From Seleniivibrio sp. (GTDB taxonomy: Bacteria > Chrysiogenota > Deferribacteres > Deferribacterales > Geovibrionaceae): DNA of 64,000 nt. The position numbers were made by a program, and so were the translations under genes. The first letter of the stretch is position 1. Each line of letters opens with the position of its first letter. The stretch is taken from assembly GCF_021209385.1 (NCBI RefSeq), contig NZ_JAJOIL010000018.1:1-64000 (forward strand). The letters run 5' to 3'. This document shows, piece after piece, positions 36,651 through 44,881 of this stretch. The notes below the pieces were generated by a model, which worked only from the letters and a program-made list of their open reading frames with translations, ran no database searches and was not told the DNA's origin.

Positions 36651-36729
36651 CAAAAAAAATCCCGGTTACATGCTTTAAGGGGGGAGGAGGGATAAAGCAT
36701 AGAAATAACCGGGCAATAGTCTGTTTGGT
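36651..36729 (-). ncRNA. Candidate small RNA with anti-Shine-Dalgarno loop
   Basis: The transcript would run from about 36729 to 36651. It consists of a roughly 16-base single-stranded 5' end, then a two-tier hairpin: outer stem CCCGGTTA/TAACCGGG (36668-36661 with 36713-36706) and inner stem ATGCTTTA/TAAAGCAT (36700-36693 with 36677-36670). The 15-base apical loop reads TCCCTCCTCCCCCCT on the minus strand. A run of eight T follows directly, so the hairpin also acts as terminator. A near-consensus promoter precedes it. The CCTCC in the loop is complementary to Shine-Dalgarno sequences, suggesting a trans-acting translational repressor (inference). Confidence 0.6.
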
Positions 36730-36735
36730 ATCTTT

Positions 36736-36763
36736 ATTATAACCTTCTTTATGGAATTTTCAA
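36736..36763 (-). promoter_or_regulatory. Promoter of the candidate small RNA
   Basis: On the minus strand TTGAAA (36763-36758), a 16-base spacer and a perfect TATAAT (36741-36736). It lies downstream of the cimA terminator, so it drives a separate short unit. Confidence 0.7.
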
Positions 36764-36805
36764 CTGAAATCGTAATAGATGTTAAATATTAAGCAGCGTT
36801 GTGCA

Positions 36806-36839
36806 AGAAAAAAGCCGCCCCCTTTGTGGAAGCGGCTTT
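36806..36839 (-). terminator. Terminator of the hom-cimA operon
   Basis: On the minus strand AAAGCCGC (36839-36832) pairs with GCGGCTTT (36818-36811) and runs into T-rich sequence (36813-36806), a few bases after the cimA stop. Confidence 0.8.
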
Positions 36840-36845
36840 GCGTTA

Positions 36846-38429
36846 TTAGTTTGTACGCTCTTTATCTTTCATTAGTTTGTATTCAATCGAATCCATCAGC
36901 GCCTGATATGAGGCATCTACAATGTTTGCCGCAACGCCCACTGTTCCCCATGTACTGTCTTTATCTTTAGACTCGATAAGAACACGGGTTACAGATTCGG
37001 TCCCCTCGCCTGACGACAGGATGCGAACTTTATAGTCCACAAGTTCCATGTCAGCTATACGGGGATAAAATTTGGAAAGCGCTTTACGTACAGCTTTATC
37101 GAGTGCATTAACAGGACCGTTGCCCGCTGCGGCAGTATGTTCCTGCTCATCGCCGACAACAAGCATAACAGTAGCCTCCGCCAAAGGATTGTCATTGCTG
37201 CTGTTTTTCTCGTCGATAACTCTGTAGCTCATGGAATCGAAGAAAGGAGTGAAGGTTCCCATTGTCTTTCTCATGAGAAGTTCAAAGGAAGCTTCTGCGC
37301 CTTCATACTGAAAGCCTTTGTTTTCAAGCTCTTTCAGTCTGTCCACCACCGCATTCACCTTCGGATCGTTGCCGTCGATATCCAGACCGAAGTCTTTAGC
37401 CTTGTAAACAAGGTTGGACTTACCCGAAAGGTCGGAAAGCAGAACGCGTTGTTTATTTCCGACAAGTTCAGGTTCTATGTGTTCGTAAGTTCTGGCATTT
37501 TTAAGAATGGCGCTTACATGCACCCCGCCCTTGTGAGCGAACGCCGCGCGTCCGACATAAGGCTGATGGATGTTGTGTTTCAGGTTGCCAAGCTCGTTTA
37601 TATATCTGGATATAATGCGGAGTCTGTTCAGCTTGTCCGCGGGCACACATTCGTATCCGTATTTAATCTGGAGATTAGGTATAACGGAGCAGATGTTAGC
37701 GTTGCCGCATCTTTCACCGTAACCGTTTATTGTTCCCTGAACCTGAGTGATGCCGTTTATAACAGCCATAACGGAGTTGGCAACTGCGCAGTCGCTGTCG
37801 TTGTGGCAGTGGATACCCAGAGGATAGTCACCTGTCACCTCGCGAAGCTGACGGATGATATCCGCAAGTTCCTGAGGCATAGTGCCGCCGTTTGTGTCGC
37901 AGAGAATGATGCAGTCGGCTTTTGCATCCATAGCCGCCTTAACGGTTTTGATGGCATATTCTTTGTTTGCCTTGAAGCCGTCAAAGAAGTGTTCCGCATC
38001 ATAAAAAGCCTTGTCCACTTTGGACTTAAGATATGAAACGGAGTCATGGATTATCTCAAGGTTCTGCTCAAGTTCAATTTTAAGCGCCTCTGTAACGTGA
38101 AGATCCCATGTTTTACCGAATATGGTCAGGTTAGGAACTTCAGCTTCAAGGAGCGCCTGAATGTTTTCGTCGTTGTCACAGGTTCTTTTCGCACGTCTTG
38201 TGCTTCCGAACGCCGCAACATGGTCTATCGGTACGGAAGATTTTTTTACCTCACGGAAAAAGCCGATATCTCTGGGGTTGGAACCGGGCCAGCCGCCTTC
38301 GATATATCTGATGCCGAAATCGCAGAGTGCTTCGGCAATTTTCACTTTATCCGCTATGGTAAAGTTAACGTCCTCCGACTGAGTGCCGTCCCTCAGCGTG
38401 GTGTCGTATATCTCTATCTTTTTTGACAT
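36846..38429 (-). CDS. cimA: (R)-citramalate synthase
   Basis: CimA condenses acetyl-CoA with pyruvate to citramalate, giving a threonine-independent entry to isoleucine. The 527-residue protein has the DRE-TIM catalytic motif DTTLRDGTQSED at the N-terminus, the metal-binding HCHNDSDCAVAN, the GYGERCGNANICSV loop, and a C-terminal LeuA-type allosteric domain. The length and the GGWPGSNPRD motif fit the CimA type rather than isopropylmalate synthase. It is the last gene of hom-hsk-lysC-cimA. Confidence 0.93.
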   Translation of the reverse strand: MSKKIEIYDTTLRDGTQSEDVNFTIADKVKIAEALCDFGIRYIEGGWPGSNPRDIGFFREVKKSSVPIDHVAAFGSTRRAKRTCDNDENIQALLEAEVPNLTIFGKTWDLHVTEALKIELEQNLEIIHDSVSYLKSKVDKAFYDAEHFFDGFKANKEYAIKTVKAAMDAKADCIILCDTNGGTMPQELADIIRQLREVTGDYPLGIHCHNDSDCAVANSVMAVINGITQVQGTINGYGERCGNANICSVIPNLQIKYGYECVPADKLNRLRIISRYINELGNLKHNIHQPYVGRAAFAHKGGVHVSAILKNARTYEHIEPELVGNKQRVLLSDLSGKSNLVYKAKDFGLDIDGNDPKVNAVVDRLKELENKGFQYEGAEASFELLMRKTMGTFTPFFDSMSYRVIDEKNSSNDNPLAEATVMLVVGDEQEHTAAAGNGPVNALDKAVRKALSKFYPRIADMELVDYKVRILSSGEGTESVTRVLIESKDKDSTWGTVGVAANIVDASYQALMDSIEYKLMKDKERTN

Positions 38430-38447
38430 AATTCTTCCTTTAAAAGA

Positions 38448-39662
38448 TTACGCTTCGACAAAAGCCTCGTGCAGTATTCTTACAGCAAGTTCGGAGAATT
38501 TCTCCTCAACGACGCATGAAACTTTTATCTCACTGGTGGTTATCATTTTTATGTTTATATTATTCTCTGCAAGGAGAGAGAACATCTTTGCCGCTACGCC
38601 TGCGTGGCTTCTCATACCCACGCCCACAATAGATACTTTGGCGATGTTCTCATCAGCCAAAACCTCCTTGGCACCTATCTCTTTTGCGATGGCGTTGCAA
38701 ACGTCTGTTGCGCGCAGAAGATCGGTTTTCTGCACTGTAAAGGACATGTCAGTGTTTCCGTCCTTTCCGACGTTCTGAACGATAACGTCAACGTTGATAT
38801 TGCTCTCGGCAATTTTATTAAATATTTGTGATGCGATTCCGGGGTTGTCTGGAACAGCCGTAATAGTAATTTTCGCCTGATTTTTGTCTGAAACTACGCC
38901 GGTTACAACGACCTGCTCCATGTCTGAATCCTCCTTGGTTACTAATGTTCCGGGTTTTTCCTCAAGGGATGAAAGAACCATTATATCAACATTGTGGTTC
39001 ATGCCGAGTTCGACACTTCTGGACTGGAGAACCTTTGCGCCAAGAGACGCGAGTTCCAGCATTTCGTCATAGGATATCTTATCAAGTTTTTTGGCATGTT
39101 TAACAATTCTGGGGTCTGCGGTGTAAACACCGTCAACGTCTGTATAAATTTCGCAAACGTTTGCTTTAAGCGCCGCTGCAACTGCAACTGCGGACGTGTC
39201 TGAACCGCCCCTGCCAAGGGTCGTGATATCGCCTGTTTCGGGGAAAATACCCTGAAATCCAGCGATGATGCAAACTTTGCCTTTTTTGAATTCTTCTCTG
39301 ATACGGTCAGCCTTAACATCCATAATACGGCTGTTGGAGTGTGCGCCGTTGGTAGTCATACCAATCTGGATGCCCGAAAGAGAAACAGCGGGATAGCCCA
39401 TAGAGATAAGCGCCTGCGCAACAAGTGGTGAGCTTGCAGATTCGCCTGTGGATACGAGCTGGTCGTATTCTCTGGGGCTGTACTTAGGGTCAATCTCTTT
39501 CAGGAGGTTGATAAGCCTGTCTGTTTCGCCGGACATGGCAGAAACCACACATGCAACGTCATGCCCCTGATCTTTCTTCTTTGCGATGATTCTCGCGACA
39601 TTTTTGATGCGTTCGATGGAGCCTACGCTGGTTCCGCCGAACTTCATAACTACAATGCCCAC
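38448..39662 (-). CDS. lysC: Aspartate kinase
   Basis: Aspartate kinase starts the lysine, threonine and methionine branches. The 404-residue protein opens with [15 protein letters not shown] (ATP/aspartate site), has [16 protein letters not shown], and carries two C-terminal ACT domains (from about 265) for feedback control. This is the monofunctional form, separate from homoserine dehydrogenase, which is two genes upstream in the same operon. Confidence 0.96.
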   Translation of the reverse strand: MGIVVMKFGGTSVGSIERIKNVARIIAKKKDQGHDVACVVSAMSGETDRLINLLKEIDPKYSPREYDQLVSTGESASSPLVAQALISMGYPAVSLSGIQIGMTTNGAHSNSRIMDVKADRIREEFKKGKVCIIAGFQGIFPETGDITTLGRGGSDTSAVAVAAALKANVCEIYTDVDGVYTADPRIVKHAKKLDKISYDEMLELASLGAKVLQSRSVELGMNHNVDIMVLSSLEEKPGTLVTKEDSDMEQVVVTGVVSDKNQAKITITAVPDNPGIASQIFNKIAESNINVDVIVQNVGKDGNTDMSFTVQKTDLLRATDVCNAIAKEIGAKEVLADENIAKVSIVGVGMRSHAGVAAKMFSLLAENNINIKMITTSEIKVSCVVEEKFSELAVRILHEAFVEA

Positions 39663-39684
39663 TAAAGTCCTCCTTAAAAAGCCG

Positions 39685-40851
39685 TCAACCGTTGATAACG
39701 GGACTTTTCAGAAAAAATTCTGCTATGCGGTAGCCTTCTTCTATGAAAAACGAAGGTTTCATAAACTCATCATATGTAAGGTTTCCGTCGGGTTTAACAC
39801 CTGTCCCGTATATTATGCAAGGAACGGGTTCCGCAACGTGTGTACGTTTCTTAACAGGTGTCGGGTGGTCTGGTGACACCATTATCCTGAAATCCCCGAA
39901 TTTTTTCAATCCGTCAAGAAGTATGGGGAGAAGTCGGCTGTCGATGTTTTCCACAGCTTTAATTTTTTCACTTATACTTCCCATATGTCCTGCTTCATCA
40001 GGGGCTTCCACGTGTATGAATACATAATCATTTTTTTCGAGAGATTTCAATGCGTATTCAGCTTTGCCCTCAAAATTGGTATCGATGAATCCTGTCGCTC
40101 CCGGAACGTTAATAATTTCAAGTCCGCCGAATTTACCTATACCGCGGATAAGATCGACAGCCGCCACAACAGCGCCGTTAAGTCCGTAAAGCTCTTTAAA
40201 GCTTGGCATTTCGGGTTTGCTGCCCTCGCCCCAGAACCATATGCTGTTGGCGCGTCCATATTTTCCGCCTTCAAAGACCTTTCTGGCGCGCTCCATGATT
40301 GAGAGCAGTTTTTCAGCGCCCTTTCCTTTCGGCAGATATTGTTCCCATTCCTGCCCCATGATGTCGTGGGGAGGCGTGGTCTGAAGTTCAAAATCAACGT
40401 TGCGCATCACCATCAGGTTTCGGTAGCCCACACCTGCATAAAACTCTGCACCTTCGCTTCTGAAAATGCTGTCAAGCTCCGCTATGCAAACCTTTGCAAC
40501 GTTTCCGTCTATGTGGTGTGCGGAAAAATCGTCCATAACTTTCCCGTCAAGGGTCACGAGGTTACAGCGGAAAGCCATATCGCCCTTGTTAAGTTCAATA
40601 CCCTGACTTCCGGCTTCCAGAGGGCTTCTGCCTGAATAATACACTGTAGGGTCATAGCCCATGAGCGAAAGGTTGCAGATGTCGCTGCCTGGGTAATAAC
40701 CGTCCGGAGTGGATTTTATGAATCCGCCGACACCATCTTTCGCCATCATGTCCATATTCGGTTTTTTAGCGGCCTGCATTATGGTTCTGCCGCCCAGTTC
40801 ATCTATTTTATGGTCGCTCATCCCGTCGGTGAGCAGTACAACAAATTTCAT
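39685..40851 (-). CDS. Phosphoglycerate mutase-like proposed homoserine kinase
   Basis: A 388-residue member of the ApgM-like cofactor-independent phosphoglycerate mutase superfamily. Metal-site motifs are visible: LLTDGMSD at the N-terminus, the nucleophile region [27 protein letters not shown] and [13 protein letters not shown]. Members of this subgroup are proposed homoserine kinases (TIGR02535), and the position directly between hom and lysC with no thrB supports that over a glycolytic role. It starts 1 base after the hom stop. Confidence 0.82.
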   Translation of the reverse strand: MKFVVLLTDGMSDHKIDELGGRTIMQAAKKPNMDMMAKDGVGGFIKSTPDGYYPGSDICNLSLMGYDPTVYYSGRSPLEAGSQGIELNKGDMAFRCNLVTLDGKVMDDFSAHHIDGNVAKVCIAELDSIFRSEGAEFYAGVGYRNLMVMRNVDFELQTTPPHDIMGQEWEQYLPKGKGAEKLLSIMERARKVFEGGKYGRANSIWFWGEGSKPEMPSFKELYGLNGAVVAAVDLIRGIGKFGGLEIINVPGATGFIDTNFEGKAEYALKSLEKNDYVFIHVEAPDEAGHMGSISEKIKAVENIDSRLLPILLDGLKKFGDFRIMVSPDHPTPVKKRTHVAEPVPCIIYGTGVKPDGNLTYDEFMKPSFFIEEGYRIAEFFLKSPVING

Positions 40852-42171
40852 TTAAACAAGCTCCTTAACTCTTATGGCGACTGTTTTGTCGCTTACGCAG
40901 TCCTCACTGTCTATTTCGGCAATAGCTTTCATGATATTGTTCGCAACAGTTTTGTGAGTCATGAAAACCATTGTGACAACCGCACCTGGCGCTCTGTCAT
41001 CGGGCTGAATAGCCTGTGAAATGCTTATGCCGTATTTGCCGAGTATACCCGCTATCTTCGCCAGAGTTCCGGGTTCGTCCAGAACTGTGAAACGCAGGTA
41101 AAACTTGGATTTTATATCCTTTATATCCCTGATGGGATAGTAATAATCGAAATCCCTCGTGAATCCCAGCACGGGAACACGTTCCGCACATCCACCTGCG
41201 ATGTCGCGCGCTATGGAAACAACGTCAGCTGTGACTGCGGAACCTGTGGGTTTGCCGCCTGCACCGCGCCCGTAATACATTGTCTTGTCCACGCTGTCGC
41301 CGACGAACTCAACCGCGTTGAAAACACCGCTCACCTGCGCCATCATCTCAGCGTTTGGCAGAATTGTAGGATGAACGCGTACTTCTATACAATCGTCGTG
41401 TTTTTTTGCTATTGCAAGGAGTTTTATCTTGCAGTTCAGCTTCTTAGCAAACTCAATATCCACTTTTTTGATATTGGATATGCCTTCGACATATATCTGA
41501 TCGAAAGGTATCAGTGTTTTAAAGCCGATAGATGCAAGTATAGCTATCTTATGAGCGGTATCAATACCTTCGATATCGAATGTCGGGTCTGCTTCGGCAT
41601 AGCCTTTTTCCTGTGCAACTTTAAGCACTTCCGAGAATTCTTTACCCTCTGCCTCCATGGACGAAAGGATATAGTTGGCTGTTCCGTTGATGATGCCGAA
41701 TATCTCTTTGATGTTGTTGCCTACAAGGTCTTCTTTAAGCACGCCGATGAGCGGTATGCCACCGCCAACCGCACCTTCAAAGCCGATTGTAACGTTATTT
41801 GCCTGTGCAGCCTTGAAAACCTCTGCGCCGTGTACGGCAAGAAGCGCCTTATTAGCTGTTACAACATGTTTTTTAGCATTAAGAGCTTTCAGGATGATAT
41901 CCTTTGCAAAGGTATATCCGCCAACAAGTTCAATGACGATATCAATTTCGGGGTCGTTGATGATATCCTCAGCGTTGTTCGTTACAACCTGACAGAGCGC
42001 AAGCGTATCATCCAGTTTCGTTTTATCTATTTTAAGATCTGCGATCGTTTTGAGGCAGATGTCGATACCAGTTTTTTCAAAGATATCCTGTTTGTTCTTA
42101 AGCAGAATATCAGCAGTTCCCTTGCCTACAGTTCCGTATCCGATCAGACCTGCGTTCACTTTCTTAGACAT
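40852..42171 (-). CDS. hom: Homoserine dehydrogenase
   Basis: Hom reduces aspartate semialdehyde to homoserine. The 439-residue protein has an N-terminal NAD(P) loop (GLIGYGTVGKGTADIL), a catalytic domain with GIINGTANYILSSM and the catalytic-Lys region AEADPTFDIEG, and a C-terminal ACT domain (about 350-439) for threonine feedback. An in-frame start exists at 42195, but GGAGG lies 6 bases before the ATG at 42171, so I chose that. It heads the hom-hsk-lysC-cimA operon. Confidence 0.96.
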   Translation of the reverse strand: MSKKVNAGLIGYGTVGKGTADILLKNKQDIFEKTGIDICLKTIADLKIDKTKLDDTLALCQVVTNNAEDIINDPEIDIVIELVGGYTFAKDIILKALNAKKHVVTANKALLAVHGAEVFKAAQANNVTIGFEGAVGGGIPLIGVLKEDLVGNNIKEIFGIINGTANYILSSMEAEGKEFSEVLKVAQEKGYAEADPTFDIEGIDTAHKIAILASIGFKTLIPFDQIYVEGISNIKKVDIEFAKKLNCKIKLLAIAKKHDDCIEVRVHPTILPNAEMMAQVSGVFNAVEFVGDSVDKTMYYGRGAGGKPTGSAVTADVVSIARDIAGGCAERVPVLGFTRDFDYYYPIRDIKDIKSKFYLRFTVLDEPGTLAKIAGILGKYGISISQAIQPDDRAPGAVVTMVFMTHKTVANNIMKAIAEIDSEDCVSDKTVAIRVKELV

Positions 42172-42222
42172 TAATTCCTCCGAATTTGGATACAATACAA
42201 CCGTTAAAAATTATGTCCAACG

Positions 42223-42251
42223 ATATTAGTTGATTTGATATTTCAAGTCAA
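42223..42251 (-). promoter_or_regulatory. Promoter of the hom operon
   Basis: On the minus strand TTGACT (42251-42246), a 17-base spacer and TAATAT (42228-42223), giving a leader of about 45 bases. No leader peptide or attenuator is visible in it. Confidence 0.7.
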
Positions 42252-42295
42252 GAAAACTGCTGTGTTTTTTACGGAAAATATACCTTACGTTTTAA

Positions 42296-43507
42296 TTAAT
42301 CGGAGGTGATATCCACATTCCTTGTCCCCTCCGGTCGCCACGCGGGAGAGATGGTCTTTGCGCCTATCCGTTTGCAGTTCAGAACAGAGGCGTAAGAAAC
42401 CGTATGTTTTCCGAATTTTGAGTTTATTTTATCTATTGCATCATAAAGTTGCGGATATTTCTGAAACTCATCCATTATGTTTGTCAGTGCAACATATTCT
42501 GAAACAAGACTTCCAAGTGTAACACCAAGCAACCTTATAGGCGTTTTATCCCAAATCTCATCAAAAATACTAACGACTTCTTCGTATATGTGGTGGGTTG
42601 CCGATGTAAAAAAACCGAAGGTCTTCCTTTTGCCGATATTACCCATCTGTGTGTCACGAATGGTCAGGTGCACCGTTTTGCCTGCAAAGCCGTTCTTCCT
42701 TGCCCGCGCGGAAACCATTTCTGAAAGCTGGAGCAGATAATTGAGCGCCTCTTCCCGTTTTGTCAGAAACACAGGCATGGTCATACTGTGTCCGATGGAT
42801 TTAACAGGCGGTTCCTCGGATACGACACCGTCGGCATACTGCCCGCAGACCATCTTATAAAGCCTTGTACCGTATATGCCGAACATATCCTCAAGCCGAT
42901 CCTGACCGAAATCACGAAGATCTTTAGGACTGAATATCCCAAGCTCACGGAAGCGCTTTGCCAGTCTGCGCCCTATTCCCCAGATATCTCCCAGTTCAAA
43001 ACCGTCTATGAAATCAATAACCTCGTCCGGCTCAACCATATGAAAACCGTCAGGTTTGTTGACACCGCTTGCCATTTTCGCAATGAGCTTGTTCGGACCC
43101 ACCCCCACAGAGCAGGTGATATTGAATGTCTTCTTAACAAAGGATTTTATCATGTATGCCGCATCAACGGGGTTGATGTCGGTCTTTGATATATCAAGAA
43201 ATGCCTCGTCAATGGAATAGACCTCCACTTCCGGTGTTATAGTTCTCAGATATTTATTTATCTCTGTTGATATATAAGTATATTTTCCACTGCTGGCTGT
43301 AACCAGAGTGACATGAGGACAAGCCTTCATAGCTTCATATTTGCTCATTCCGGTTTTAACGCCGCAGGCTCTCGCTTCGTAAGAGCTGGTTACAACAACG
43401 GTTCTCTCTTTGGCACCGATAACGGCTATGGGCTTGCCTCTGAGATGCGGGTTTGCAGACTGTTCCACAGACGCAAAGAAAGCGTCCATGTCCATGCAGA
43501 GTATCAT
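42296..43507 (-). CDS. dinB: Y-family DNA polymerase IV (DinB)
   Basis: DinB is an error-prone translesion polymerase. The 403-residue protein shows the catalytic acids in MDMDAFFASVEQ and YSIDEAFLDIS, helix-hairpin-helix segments around 170-210, and a little-finger domain. The usual C-terminal clamp-binding motif (QLxLF type), which normally precedes the LYxAIDxIN segment, is replaced by YVALTNIMDE, so clamp binding may be altered. It is last in the SOS operon and overlaps the small upstream gene by 4 bases. Confidence 0.92.
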   Translation of the reverse strand: MILCMDMDAFFASVEQSANPHLRGKPIAVIGAKERTVVVTSSYEARACGVKTGMSKYEAMKACPHVTLVTASSGKYTYISTEINKYLRTITPEVEVYSIDEAFLDISKTDINPVDAAYMIKSFVKKTFNITCSVGVGPNKLIAKMASGVNKPDGFHMVEPDEVIDFIDGFELGDIWGIGRRLAKRFRELGIFSPKDLRDFGQDRLEDMFGIYGTRLYKMVCGQYADGVVSEEPPVKSIGHSMTMPVFLTKREEALNYLLQLSEMVSARARKNGFAGKTVHLTIRDTQMGNIGKRKTFGFFTSATHHIYEEVVSIFDEIWDKTPIRLLGVTLGSLVSEYVALTNIMDEFQKYPQLYDAIDKINSKFGKHTVSYASVLNCKRIGAKTISPAWRPEGTRNVDITSD

Positions 43508-43755
43508 TTTCCGTCCCCTTCATCCATTCCTTCAAGGTACCAGCAGGCATCCAGACCGCTGAACGACAGCTCGAACACGTTCAGACCGTCGGTAACGGTA
43601 TATTTATGTACGATGTCGTTTCCGGCGCGTTCTTTCCATCGGTAGCAGATATCCTTAACAGTCACTTTTTCGCCGCGCAGACTGAACCAGACTGGTCTTG
43701 GGCTGTTTTCAAATACCGCACCTACACGCACCTTTTCATGCAGGTTCAATATCAT
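43504..43755 (-). CDS. Small DUF6504-like protein in the SOS operon
   Basis: An 83-residue protein encoded between lexA and dinB. Its pattern (RPVWFSLRGEKVTVKDI, then FELSFSGLDACWYLEGMDE) resembles DUF6504-type domains found beside or fused to Y-family polymerases. GGAGGGC lies before the ATG, and the gene overlaps lexA by 20 bases and dinB by 4. It is likely DNA-damage induced and may be a DinB accessory factor (inference). The family assignment is by pattern only. Confidence 0.6.
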   Translation of the reverse strand: MILNLHEKVRVGAVFENSPRPVWFSLRGEKVTVKDICYRWKERAGNDIVHKYTVTDGLNVFELSFSGLDACWYLEGMDEGDGK

Positions 43756-44335
43756 AGCCGCCCTCCAGAGCGCGTATCACCATTTTCACGGTGCCTATGA
43801 CCCTGAAATCGTCATATTCACCAACAGGTATAGGCGCAAAATCGGGATTGGCAGGCATAAGAAAAACTCCGGCAGAGGTTCTTTCAAATGTTTTGAGGGT
43901 GACTTCTCCGTTGATGCGGAATGCCCCCATCTGACCGCTTGTGACCTGATTGGTCAGACGTATGAGAACACAGTCGCCGTCCAGAATAGCTTTGTCCTTC
44001 ATACTGTCGCCATCCACTCGCAGAAAGAAATGATCATCGCCTATTGGTTTGTCCAGACGTATGTAGCCCTCCACGTTCTCTTCCGATGTTACGGGAAGAC
44101 CTGCCTTGATACGTCCGAGTACTGGGATTCCATGCGAAGGTTTTTCAAGACCGCGGGCGATGTTTTCAGTGCGCCTTAAAGCTCCCGACTGCGTCAGCCT
44201 GTCCAGCATATTTTTTACGCTGGCTGTTGAAGAGAGTCCCATCCCTTTGGCTATTTCACGGACAGATGGCGAATATCCGTTATCTCTTATGAACTTATCA
44301 ATGAATTGCATGAACATTTTTTGCCTGTCTGTCAT
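43736..44335 (-). CDS. lexA: LexA repressor
   Basis: LexA represses SOS genes and self-cleaves when RecA is activated. The 199-residue protein has an N-terminal winged helix (GYSPSVREIAKGMGLSSTAS), the Ala-Gly cleavage site in GRIKAGLPV, the catalytic Ser in RVDGDSMKD and the Lys in EVTLKTFER. ATG 44335 follows GGAGGACGGT; an ATG at 44347 lacks a ribosome site. A palindromic LexA box is in its own promoter, so the operon is autoregulated. Confidence 0.95.
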   Translation of the reverse strand: MTDRQKMFMQFIDKFIRDNGYSPSVREIAKGMGLSSTASVKNMLDRLTQSGALRRTENIARGLEKPSHGIPVLGRIKAGLPVTSEENVEGYIRLDKPIGDDHFFLRVDGDSMKDKAILDGDCVLIRLTNQVTSGQMGAFRINGEVTLKTFERTSAGVFLMPANPDFAPIPVGEYDDFRVIGTVKMVIRALEGGYDIEPA

Positions 44336-44350
44336 ACCGTCCTCCATAGA

Positions 44351-44364
44351 CGAACAAGTGTTCG
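44351..44364. promoter_or_regulatory. LexA (SOS) box, Bacillus type
   Basis: CGAACAAGTGTTCG is an inverted repeat matching the CGAAC-N4-GTTCG consensus of Gram-positive-type LexA boxes, not the E. coli CTGT-N8-ACAG type. It lies just downstream of the lexA -10, where a bound repressor would block initiation. Confidence 0.88.
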
Positions 44365-44373
44365 CCTATGAAT

Positions 44374-44401
44374 ATAATAGCTCAAAGGCACTAAAAGTCA
44401 A
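44374..44401 (-). promoter_or_regulatory. Promoter of the lexA-dinB operon
   Basis: On the minus strand TTGACT (44401-44396), a 16-base spacer and TATTAT (44379-44374). The start site (about 44367) is next to the LexA box. Confidence 0.72.
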
Positions 44402-44410
44402 GAAAATTGA

Positions 44411-44881
44411 TCACTGGATTGTTGTGCAGGAAAAGTTCTTGAATATCACGTCTTTAATAGTTTTGATATTGTACTGGGCAGCGTAACCGTCTTTCAGGGA
44501 TTGCGCCATGATGTCTTTTCCCTCTTTGGTGACAGCTTCGTCCGGGTCTATGCCGCGCAGAGGTTTTGCAAGCATGGGCGCAATGTTGTGACGGAATTTA
44601 AGAACCAGTTTCGCATCTTTTTCACGCGGGAAGATGATATTTATATCCCCACTGCACATCGTTCTTGTGCCGACCCTGCTGGAGTAAAGTTTAGCTCCGG
44701 TCATTTCAAGCGCATATGTACCGTCAGCATTTTCTTTAATGTCGATGGAACTGAAATCACCTGACGGAACGTCGGTTGCTTCGTCTATTTTTTTTGAAAT
44801 CTCTGAATTTTTAAGGGCGTAGTTTACAAACAGAAACGCTATCAGCGCAACCAGAACGGAACCAATAAGATATTTACCCAT
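44411..44881 (-). CDS. Single-membrane-helix protein of unknown function
   Basis: A 156-residue protein with one N-terminal hydrophobic helix (about 5-24) and a soluble remainder that would face the periplasm. I do not recognise the family. It has two cysteines, one in TMCSGDINIIF and one near the C-terminus. It is the last gene of the ntrYX operon, its ATG overlapping the ntrX stop, so a link to NtrYX signalling or envelope monitoring is possible but unproven. Confidence 0.6.
   Translation of the reverse strand: MGKYLIGSVLVALIAFLFVNYALKNSEISKKIDEATDVPSGDFSSIDIKENADGTYALEMTGAKLYSSRVGTRTMCSGDINIIFPREKDAKLVLKFRHNIAPMLAKPLRGIDPDEAVTKEGKDIMAQSLKDGYAAQYNIKTIKDVIFKNFSCTTIQ

Noticed and set aside
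36485-36700. A 71-codon minus-strand frame starting inside the small RNA hairpin
   Set aside because: Its ATG is buried in the inner stem with no ribosome site, and it runs into the antisense of the C_GCAxxG gene.
36661-36713. Hairpin as terminator of the plus-strand C_GCAxxG gene
   Set aside because: No T run follows on the plus side; the T8 is on the minus side, so it terminates minus-strand transcription.
37137-38036. A 299-codon plus-strand frame opposite cimA
   Set aside because: It mirrors cimA codon structure, shows no recognisable protein features and lies wholly within a strongly conserved gene.
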